NCBI GenBank assembly: GCA_019925095.2 | Contig: CM034411.1 | Location: 9,260,001-9,324,000 of the forward strand | Direction: 5' to 3' | Source: Dendrolimus kikuchii | Taxonomy: Eukaryota > Arthropoda > Insecta > Lepidoptera > Lasiocampidae | DNA: 64,000 bases | Shown: piece by piece, positions 56,135 to 64,000 of the stretch | Layout: the number at the start of each line of letters is the position of its first letter | How positions within the stretch are numbered: position 1 is the first letter of the stretch | Position numbers and translations under genes: made by a program | The notes under the pieces: generated by a model | What the model was told of the DNA's origin: nothing | The model's input: the letters and a program-made list of their open reading frames with translations, nothing else | The model's database searches: none

Positions 56135-56415
56135 CAGCCCATAAACGTCCCACTAGTGGCCTCCCACTATACAGGAACGGACAGTATACCCGCTACACTT
56201 GTCTAAGGCGGAATGGCAGGTTTGACACATCGGTTATCTCGATGTGTAGGTATCATTACATTGCTTTTCTTCACTTCATTGTTTTAGCACGTGGTAATTA
56301 TAACAATATGCAAATTAGGTCGGAAAACTGCCAAAGTTGGTTATCCTTTTCGGTCAGGATACGAACCCGCGCCCTTTGAATTTAGGACGCATTCGCTGAA
56401 CACTAAATTACCAAG
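56135..56415. repeat. Repeat family F, uninterrupted copy
   Basis: CCCACTAGTGGCCTCCCACT, the GTTTGACACATCGG segment, GTAATTATAACAATATGCAA and GATACGAACCCGCGCCCTTT to AATTACCAAGGC. It serves as the reference for the split copy at 52540-53035. Confidence 0.6.
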
Positions 56416-56419
56416 GCTA

Positions 56420-58240
56420 TCCATAAAAAGCATGAATTTAATTTCAGTCAAAAGTAGATACTATGATAACTGTTATTATATAAAAAAAACTCGGCTAAGT
56501 GCTTATCATACCACGCACGAAGGGCTCCGTAGAGTCGACGAACTTTCTCTGTTTTTGTTATTTGACTCTGAAAACCTAAAAACGCATATAGGCAAAAATA
56601 TTCCATACATTTCTTAAGGAGTTTGTGAAAATAGCACTTGTCTAAAATATTCTTTAAATTCTATCAACTAGTTTTTTATAACTTTCTACTTATAGTTGTG
56701 TGGCGAAACATACCTTTTCGCCCACTGGCTGGCAGGCCAGTTTTTGAGTTTGAATTGACAACTGTCAACAGACATTATATTCAGAGAAAAGGTCATGTAA
56801 AAATATCAAATAGATTTTTAATCTTAAAACATCTATTTTTATTTTATTTATTAAGACTTCTCAATATGTAAACATTTCATACAAAATTATATAGTTTACA
56901 AATGCACGGACTGTTTAATTCCTGCGACGTCCCGTCATTAATGGTGACCTCCAGACTTTGAATAATATTTTCAATAATAAAATTTGTTTGGAAAACGCAC
57001 ACCGTCTCGTCGTTGCCCACTACTCAAACTGTTTGGGCTGGAGTTTGGAACGTCGATAGATCGCCAGGCGCGGACGTCTCGGACTGTTTTAGCGGGTACC
57101 CATGGCCCGCAGACTCCATCTTCAGGAGTATATTATATATATATAGTCCTGTAACGACCCGTCAGTTCAAAAGTTAGAAAGAGATTTTTAAGGCTTTGAA
57201 AAGTAATAAGAATGGTATATCGCCAACTAGGGACGGAAAGAAAAAAAAAATACTCTGCAATGTAGGAACTTTATGAATTAGACTTTTAATTTAATTTAGA
57301 AACTTGACGATATTTTGTTGCTATTATGAACAAACATAATCTACGTTACTTGTTTGTTTACAAATAATCCTTTGGATATATATGTTTACATGGCCGTCTT
57401 TACTATATTAGGCGCCAAGGTGTGGTTTTCTATCTACTAATATTTACATATGGATGCCTTGCTAACAATAACTCCGTAGCCATTTTGGCAAAAATGGAAG
57501 CCTAGTGTTTTCTTCATGACAGTCCAGCTGTGTTTGTATGCCACATTCATAAAGAAATAACTACAGTTTTAACTCATTAAATATATAACTCTTATTAATG
57601 TGGATCTATTTAAAGAATCGGTATAATGACATTAGGTACAAGTTGATCAGTTTCCGCTCCCTAGGTTAATACGCTCGGGTGCCACGAATACCTAGCACCC
57701 CCGGGTAAAGACGCTTAGTCTGTGTTGTGTTTTACTTTCATTGTGAGAGTGTTGCGTGTATACTTAATATGACTTTTTAATTTAAAAAAAACCCCCTAAT
57801 TTGTAGGCTGCGAATTTATTCACAATTATGTAGCATCATATAGAATACTACTTCGTACTAGATTTGATCTAGGTATCTATATAGTCCAATCGGTTCTTGA
57901 TAAAAACGACTATGACACACATATACATTGATTTTCCTTAAAAGATCATTTTGGTACATTACAAACAGGAATTTTGCAATGAATTAGATACACTATTTAC
58001 TTTATGAGGTTTGAATGTCTTAGACAACTTAAACCACATTTAGAGTTAGATATTACAATAGAAAATGTTTATGTCAATCATGTAAGGACAGACTTTAATT
58101 TAAAAAATGATCTATTAAGAAAAAACAAGGCATAAATAAATTCACAGTTGGACATGACAACTTTGCAAGGATTCTGTTTTTGACATAATGAGTACGGATC
58201 ACTAAATACTGATTTGAAAAGAAACACGTATCAAGAAAAT
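56420..58240. other. Intergenic DNA between transporter and second sHSP
   Basis: No gene recognised. Local (TA)n runs near 57130 and a short GC-richer stretch at 57040-57120. The frames at 56291-56871 have no recognisable protein features. Confidence 0.4.
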
Positions 58241-58250
58241 GAAAAAAATC

Positions 58251-58256
58251 TTTATT
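58251..58256 (-). terminator. Polyadenylation signal of the minus-strand sHSP
   Basis: AATAAA on the minus strand, 67 nt after the stop codon. Confidence 0.7.
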
Positions 58257-58322
58257 AAAAAAATGCAACAAAAACCTTAAGATAGAAGCAGTCTCATAAA
58301 AGCAGTCTGTTATAATTAAACC

Positions 58323-58480
58323 TTACTTTTCTTCTTTCGTTTCCTCTTTCTTTTCTTCTTTCGTTTCCTCTTTCTTTTCTTCTTTCGTTTCCTCTTTCTT
58401 TTCTTCTTTCGTTTCCTCTTTCTTTTCCTCCTTCGTTTCATCTTTCTTTTCTTCTTTCGCTTCCTCTTTCGTTTCTTCTT
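58323..58480 (-). repeat. 24-bp coding minisatellite in the sHSP gene
   Basis: The plus strand shows a repeated TTTCCTCTTTCTTTTCTTCTTTCG-length unit, about six and a half copies with few differences, always in frame. Near-identity of the units points to recent expansion. Confidence 0.9.
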
Positions 58481-59021
58481 TTATTCCTTCTTTCGTTACT
58501 TCTGTTTTTATGAAATCCTCGCTTACATCTTTTCTCACTGGACCCGTGTGTGTTATGGGCACTGATCTCTCGCCTTGGGGTAAGTCAGTTTTCTTCGGAG
58601 CAACAATGGTCAACACACCGTCGGAAGACAGCCTCGACTCAACCACATCTGGATTGCTGTCCTCGGGCAGTTTAAACCGTCTCACGAACTGTCTCGATAC
58701 AAATCCATGTTCATCCTGCTTCTCTTCATGTTTGCCTTCAATTACAATGAAGCCATTTGCAATTTTCACACTAATTTCATCAGGTGCGAAGTGTTGGACA
58801 TCGACGTTGATAGACCATTTATCCTTCTCAGCTATCATCGACGGCCGACGAACGTCTTTCGGCCACCAGGTCTTGAAGCGAGGAATCACTGGACTGGTAG
58901 CCGCAGCGTCTAGATCATCTGGTGTGACTGCAATGCCGAAATTCTGATCGAGGAGTCTTCGTGGCCAGTGTGGTAGATCGTATTCGAAGAAAAAAGGATG
59001 CAAGGAGTGATGAAGTGACAT
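58323..59021 (-). CDS. Small heat shock protein with long K/E/T repeat tail
   Basis: An intronless gene of 232 residues from ATG 59021-59019. The N-terminus (HPFFFEYDLPHWPRRLLDQN, FGIAVTPDDL) and the alpha-crystallin domain (about 67-144: FAPDEISVKIANGFIVIEGK, LSSDGVLTIVAPKK) align throughout with the sHSP at 21309. A V-P-I triplet is at 154-156. Unlike its paralogue it carries a tail from about 181 to the end made only of K, E, T, A and D, built from the 8-residue unit EEKKEETK (24-bp repeats, 58323-58480). Usual family length is 170-200 residues, so the tail is an addition. Upstream on the minus strand are a TATA box and a heat-shock element, so it should be heat-inducible. The tail may keep the oligomer soluble; that is inference. 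Confidence 0.95.
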   Translation of the reverse strand: MSLHHSLHPFFFEYDLPHWPRRLLDQNFGIAVTPDDLDAAATSPVIPRFKTWWPKDVRRPSMIAEKDKWSINVDVQHFAPDEISVKIANGFIVIEGKHEEKQDEHGFVSRQFVRRFKLPEDSNPDVVESRLSSDGVLTIVAPKKTDLPQGERSVPITHTGPVRKDVSEDFIKTEVTKEGIKEETKEEAKEEKKDETKEEKKEETKEEKKEETKEEKKEETKEEKKEETKEEK

Positions 59022-59098
59022 TTTATTTAAATTTTGTAGTGTTGTCTGCTCTCCAGTGTGTTTGAATTCGGTTTGAAGTATTCTGAGTCAGTATTCCG

Positions 59099-59107
59099 TT
59101 TATATAT
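59099..59107 (-). promoter_or_regulatory. TATA box of the minus-strand sHSP
   Basis: GATATATAAA on the minus strand, 78 bp before the start codon. Confidence 0.7.
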
Positions 59108-59158
59108 CGGAGGCGCGTCACCCCTGGCACGCAGTCCGCTTGTATTTAGATTTCGTAC

Positions 59159-59169
59159 GAAGTTTCTGG
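59159..59169 (-). promoter_or_regulatory. Heat-shock element of the minus-strand sHSP
   Basis: GAAGTTTC (59159-59166) is a perfect GAAnnTTC pair; a degenerate third unit (GGA) follows at 59168-59170. A further TTC at 59152-59154 is out of the 5-bp register. It lies about 55 bp upstream of the TATA box. Confidence 0.65.
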
Positions 59170-59564
59170 ATGCAATGGAATCATAAGTTCAATGTTTAGG
59201 TCTATTTTGAGTGTGCGTCAACGATTATCCATAGTTATCTGTATAGATCTGGCATAATATGCGCTGGATTATAGAAAATTATTGTTATTATTTGTAAAAT
59301 TCCCTTAGGTTTGTAGTATAAATGGGTATAACCAAGAATTCAATACATGTTAGTACTCAATAGAAAGAACGTTACTTTGATAGTACTTAGAAAAAAAATA
59401 TCATAAAATGTTCATGATGGAATTTTTTAAACACATAGTTTTTTCATAAACTAGTATTTAATATCTTTCGAAATTGCTACTCAGTTTTATGGAAGAAGAC
59501 ATCGCAGGCCTGTATTTGTATTGATAAGTATTCATGCACTGTAAATCCGTGAAAATAACAAATA

Positions 59565-59872
59565 TTTTATTCGCGGAGGAACGGAGAAAGAATACAATTT
59601 CCTGCGGCCGAGTGGCCTGTCGTAAGAAGCAACAAAACAACCCACAGTTAGATGTTAGGGTATTTGCCCATCTGGAGGGCTACCACCCCTGGTCTAGAGT
59701 ATGCCGCCATAGCAACCCTGAGTTGTGTTCCGGTAGTAGTAGCCAGGTTCCAGCCTCCCTTTAAAGAGCGGCAGCATATTGGTATAGCACCTTTGGTGTT
59801 ACAAATGTCCACAGGCGATGGCTTTCCATCAAGTGGGCCGTCCGCCTGTCTGTGAACTCATGCAATAAAAAA
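59565..59872 (+). repeat. SINE-like family A, full-length copy
   Basis: CGCGGAGGAACGGAGAAAGA, GGGCTACCACCCCTGGTCTA, GGTTCCAGCCTCCC, GGGCCGTCCGCCTGTC and the A-rich end CATGCAATAAAAAAA. Confidence 0.8.
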
Positions 59873-60502
59873 ATCGTGGTTGGAATCTATGGTTTTGATA
59901 TAAATCGAAAAAATAATTTTTAATATAAAACTTATAAATAATTCACTACTATGCTTGGGTTTCCCCATTGTAGAGCGACGCTGAGGTGGAGTTTGGTAAC
60001 CATAAGGATGCAAAGATTTTATTTTATCATTTGTAGGTTTCCCGATAAGTTATGTACAGTTGCGGAATGAAAGTGTTCGTTACCTTAAAGTCGAATTTTG
60101 CTTTGAAACGTAAAAAAAGAAAATTTCAATGTTGACAATGACAGATTATAATAAGAAACAAAAAGGATATAATCACTACGCTTTACATAAATATTAAAAC
60201 AATAAAAAGGTTTTACATGTCTGTATCGATGTACTTAATTTGTGAACGTATTAAAAATGTTAATTGAATAGGCGTGGTCTTGTCAAATGACAAAAATTGT
60301 ATCTACGAAAGTTAATATGCGTTTTATTTTATATTAAATTGTAACAATAAAAGCCTTAATACAATGTCTAAGCAATCCTCTTACACAAGATAGAAAATCA
60401 AATAACTTTGACCTAAATAATCTTAAATTTGGTTGTCAAATAGTTAAACATAATTTTCTGTGTAAGAGTCTGTTCTGTGACTTAATTTAAGGTAAAGGTA
60501 AC

Positions 60503-60757
60503 ATGTGCTCGCGGAATGTTAAATTGATCAATTTGAAAACTGGCGAACATTTTCATACCACGACTGTACATACAGGGCCAACGAAGGCCACTAATCGGTC
60601 GTTGGAGTTCACCGGTAACACACAGCGTGGTGGTAACATCAAAGGAATAAAAACAATCGATTATTTCGACGAAACGTATACGTGGAGTGCACCAACGCAC
60701 AAACCCATTCGTTGGCCTTTGTTGCCTCTGTCTGGACTCGTTATTTTACGAGGATAA
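60503..60757 (+). CDS. Possible MBF2-like secreted-protein exon
   Basis: A frame from ATG 60503 reads MCSRNVKLINLKTGEHFHTT, HTGPTKATNRSLEFTGNTQR and GGNIKGIKTIDYFDE. The RxLxFTGxxxxGxxIxGIKxxDxFD rhythm resembles insect MBF2 / salivary secreted peptide proteins. The usual C-terminal block (GGVG...KSQRGHG...VEIY) is absent; instead the frame continues as WSAPTHKPIRWPLLPLSG to TAA 60757. A donor-like GTATAC occurs after DET, so the true exon may end there. No signal peptide is encoded, so an upstream exon would be required. Could be an isolated old gene fragment. Confidence 0.35.
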   Translation: MCSRNVKLINLKTGEHFHTTTVHTGPTKATNRSLEFTGNTQRGGNIKGIKTIDYFDETYTWSAPTHKPIRWPLLPLSGLVILRG

Positions 60758-61480
60758 ATCCGTTTACGGACTTACCACCGTCACGGTGATGGCGTGTAAT
60801 AACTGGCCAAGCCCCAAATAACTATCACAAAAAAAAACCATGCCAGTGCGAGTCAAGATCCATTCAACTGACAGATGTTCAAATATCCATAGTCTCTAAA
60901 ACTCATATCATCACTCAAAGATAGTTTACATACTACCAAAACCGTCAAAAGTTACGATTTCAATTCGATTCTATTGCCAATTTTAATTACATACTCGGGG
61001 CCCAGCCTGGTACTACCCTGGAGGAGGTAGATTGCCTTCGAGCGGAATACTCACTATAAATACCCGTGTTCCTTCCATTCGTCTCTAATTAGGGCTGCGG
61101 GAAATAGCCACCACTGACTCCACGTGAGTCCTACTCCTGGGTCTGTCTGTGACCATTATTAAGGCTACAGGATTATTAAATCGTATTATTGAAGTGAAAC
61201 TTCTATATAGACTGGGGTATTAGGATTTTTTCTGTCACGAAAAAGCGTTACGGCCGTGGTGAAAGGCGGCATAATTTTAGAGTAGACGTGGTGAGAGGCG
61301 CATAATGTTAGAGTAGGCTATCGATGTTTTTATTGGTTCCGGATCGAATTCAGTTTTTTTGTTTGATAAATTAAAATATGTTTAAATAAAAAATGCGTTC
61401 ATTAAAATGTAACTCTAACCTAACCAAATCATAATTTGCGTAAACCTGTGAAAAATCTAAATGTGTGCTGCGACATATAA

Positions 61481-61704
61481 TAGAAGTGAAACTTCAACGG
61501 ACAAGTGGAAAAACGAAGGGCAACAGACAGGTGGCAAAGCGAATCGCAACAAAACTTTCACTTAAAGTTTTACGGGCAGATGTACTTGTCCAATTTGAAA
61601 ACCTGCCCGTAGCGATTAATTTTGCCACTTGTCCGTTGCCATTCGTATTTCCACTTGTCCGTTGCGATTCGTTTATCCACTTGTCCGTTGAAGTTTCACT
61701 TCTA
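61481..61704. mobile_element. Fold-back element with 29-bp perfect terminal arms and internal tandem units
   Basis: The arm at 61481-61509 (starting TAGAAGTGAAACTTCAACGG) is exactly complementary to 61676-61704. Inside, CCACTTGTCCGTTG occurs three times in tandem on the right side at about 27-32-bp spacing, with diverged complements on the left, and a TACGGGCAG/CTGCCCGTA pair sits near the centre. The ends lie next to TA on both sides. The 61465-61893 reading frame across it is incidental. Confidence 0.8.
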
Positions 61705-61999
61705 CTACGTGTCCCAGCACACATTTCGATTTTATATAAAGCGACTTACCAAGAATTTACTTGGCAACCCTGTAAAAAAAATCTCCGATTCTCGCTGATA
61801 TGTTTTTACTGGAGAATGTTAAAATTATATGAGCATATTACACTATTTTTAACTTCACTCTCCCACTCAATGACGATAGGTGAATATTTTTGACATTGGC
61901 TTAATGATGTTTTAATTTTAGCGCTTTAGGAATATGTAGACACTTTACCAAAATCAGATCCCTTGTAAAAGTCACCTGTTTATTGTATTTGTTACGTCA

Positions 62000-62280
62000 C
62001 AATAATTTATCTCAGGATTCCCGGCACACAAAGTACTGTAGCATTTGAAAAGTAATGTAAACTATCGTTTTAGTGAAAACTGTGTCGGAATAAGCTAATT
62101 TTATGCACCCGAACAACTACAAACCGCTCCCGGGAAAATTCTTGCGGGATACCCGGGATAAAGTGGAGCAGATTCAGCGACAGTCAATTATTAGATTTAA
62201 GTCTAAGAATTTGCTGTTGATCATCGAAAACGGCATCGAATTTGGCACAGTAGTTTTTACGTGAATTCCGAACAAATAGC
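62000..62280 (+). repeat. Interspersed repeat family G, copy 4
   Basis: GGATTCCCGGCACACAAAGT, GTGTCGGAATAAGCTAATTT, CACCCGAACAACTA, GATACCCGGGATAAAG, AGTAGTTTTTACGTGAATTC and CCGAACAAATAG. Closest to the copy at 51395. Confidence 0.65.
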
Positions 62281-63190
62281 GTCTCATAGTTAGATCTAGC
62301 GCCGAAGGCGCCGCGTACTCACTTTGAGCCGTAACTGTAACTGTTGCTGTAATCAAAAAGCATAGTGAGTACGTGGCTCGCGAGCTCGCGGCGAGCGGCA
62401 CACGGCGCGGCGCATTCGGAACGAGCCGACTTAAGCGAAAATCAATGTAGGCGTACACATTAGAGCACGTTACTATGTGTTCGGTTACAGTTTTTTTATA
62501 CTAGTGGTCACCCATTGGTTGAAATTCAACCATAGTTAATTTAAATTATAAATTTGAACATTATTAAGGTTGTGTTGTCAAAGACTATACTTCTATAATC
62601 ACAGATTTCGCCAAGGCTACACTGTTAATTTGACTTTAACAATTAACAAAAGAGTATATATGCGTTTGTGTGTCAAATACATGGTAGTGAGTGTAATGTT
62701 TTTTTATTGATATAATGTATTTTTTATGCATAATTTAAAAAAAAATAGAATTCTGCACTCCTTCTCTATATAAATTATAAGTGTGCGAAATTTAATACTC
62801 ATCCGTCCGCGCAATTTTCGTAAAAATGGGTACAAAGTTTTTGTTTCACGTATTAATATAATGATCCCCAAATTAAGCAAGTTACGCTTGTGTTATGCGT
62901 AATATACAACGGACTACAGACCATGGTAAATAACGGAGAAAATTCGTTTCTGAAGTTTACCATAACAGGAATTAATCCCGGAACCTTTGCGTTGAGTGAG
63001 CTAGGCTGGCAAAGGCTTAGCTCGCTTAACCACAGAGGCCTTCACAGCCGTAACGGCTGGCAGATAAGTACGCGGCTTGAGTTGGTAACAGTCCCCCTAC
63101 GGAACCCTTTATTTTGCGTAAACTAACCGCACTTGGCCGATTTAATTTATTTTGGATATAACAGAGAAGGACGTTATCCACGACATTGCT
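62281..63190. other. Intergenic DNA with a GC-rich palindromic patch
   Basis: CGTACTCACT (62314-62323) pairs with AGTGAGTACG (62364-62373), and GC-rich GCGCCGAAGGCGCC and GCTCGCGAGCTCGC motifs surround it (62295-62420). Beyond that no gene or repeat family was recognised. Confidence 0.45.
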
Positions 63191-63192
63191 TG

Positions 63193-63579
63193 GGGGCCGT
63201 CCATCAATTACGTCAACGTTAAGGGGGAGGGGGGTCGACGAACTGTGACATTGTGTGATAAGGCGTGGGAGGGGTCCTAGATTTCGTGACGTCACATTTC
63301 AAAATCTGATATATTTAAGCTTTATGACATGCAGAACTATTAATGTAATCTTCAAAATATTTCCAACTCTATATCTATGAACTTAGTGTTGTAATTATTA
63401 AAAAAGAATTTTAATAGTAATAAAACTAATTAAAAAACTGCTGTTCTAATTTAATAATTTCTCGATGTAAAATTGCAAAATATGTGATTTCACACTATTG
63501 AGGGAGGAGTCTCACGAATGTGACGGAGTGTGGAGGGGTCAAAAATCATGAAATTCGTGACGTATTTGTGGATGGCCTC
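63193..63579. mobile_element. MITE with GGGCCRTCCA ends
   Basis: The left end GGGCCGTCCATCAATTACGT faces the right end GTGACGTATTTGTGGATGGCC; internal GGGAGGGGGG and GTGACATTGTGTGA segments recur in complementary form near the right end (GAATGTGACGGAGTGTGGAG). No transposase. TTGG borders both ends, which may be a short duplication. Confidence 0.6.
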
Positions 63580-63839
63580 TTGGCCATCTTGATTAAGCTG
63601 GAAGTTTTTATATTGATGACTAGCTGTGGCTGCCACTTCATTCGCGCGGCAGTTGGACGCACACGAACTTGATAAAGTCAGACGTTTATATAAGTGTAAT
63701 ATTTAAAAATGAAGAACAGCATCATTTAAATATGATCATAGAATTTTAGAGATATGGAATCATATTAGATTATAAATATATGATAGTGTAATTGGGGCCT
63801 AAACTTACTGTCACATATCTCGGTTCTTTGTTTTTCTCA

Positions 63840-63925
63840 TTTAGTTCTTACCGGTGACCTTGTGCAGTTCATCAGTCCACCAGGCTGGATCGCATCCCAC
63901 ATTACCAAGGTGAGGTATCTAATCT
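63840..63925 (-). mobile_element. Short fragment of LINE family E
   Basis: The minus strand reads CDPAWWTDELHKVTGKN, matching the RxxARWTDDLxKVAG segment of the LINE at 52688-52918. Confidence 0.45.
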
Positions 63926-64000
63926 AGCACTCATTAGTCACATAAGCTATCTATCCTGCAACGGTCATAAACACAACCACTTCAGCATACTAATTTTATG

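Noticed and set aside
61465..61893. 142-codon open frame
   Set aside because: It crosses the fold-back element from arm to arm; the residues simply mirror the inverted repeat.

Overview
The window looks like a lepidopteran (moth or butterfly) nuclear genome. It is AT-rich, its two unique genes have introns, it carries two insect-type small heat-shock protein genes, and about half of it is dispersed repeats whose ends I recognise as lepidopteran (LINE tails ending in (TATG)n, a SINE-like family ending in CTGCAATAAAAA, hAT-type MITEs). No species call is possible from sequence alone. No tRNA, rRNA, CRISPR array or virus gene was seen.

Layout. 1-4300: a GC-rich R1-type non-LTR retrotransposon on the minus strand that runs off the left edge, next to the decayed tail of a second element (4324-4575). 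4580-21100: mostly AT-rich intergenic DNA with a Penelope-like remnant (8785-9720), a hAT-type MITE (10185-10659), a candidate minus-strand gene (first exon 15747-15809, two TATCGATA boxes behind it) and several short LINE 3' ends. 21128-21941: an intronless, heat-shock-element-driven sHSP gene. 23130-26180: repeats, a LINE fragment flanked by two tiny palindromes that each sit in perfect 8-bp direct repeats, and a possible THAP-like exon. 26184-41697: PLGRKT (plasminogen receptor KT), four exons over 15.5 kb; intron 2 holds a full-length but frameshifted Jockey-type LINE nested in another LINE, and intron 3 holds a second Jockey-type LINE with both reading frames intact. 41700-49400: repeats, including a hAT-type MITE with a perfect target-site duplication. 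49417-54967: a three-exon sugar transporter of the facilitated trehalose transporter (Tret1-like) type. 55000-58250: repeats. 58251-59170: a second, minus-strand sHSP gene, paralogous to the first, with a long K/E/T repeat tail. 59170-64000: repeats, a possible MBF2-like exon, a fold-back element and a MITE.

How the parts relate. The two sHSP genes are diverged paralogues in opposite orientation about 36 kb apart, consistent with a dispersed sHSP cluster whose spacing was enlarged by insertions. PLGRKT and the sugar transporter lie between them and have no visible functional link to them. The strongest evidence for recent mobile activity is the set of clean target-site duplications, the nested insertion at 30312-35726 and the intact Jockey element at 36875-40983. 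Exon boundaries were read by eye from splice consensus and protein continuity; no alignment or database search was run.
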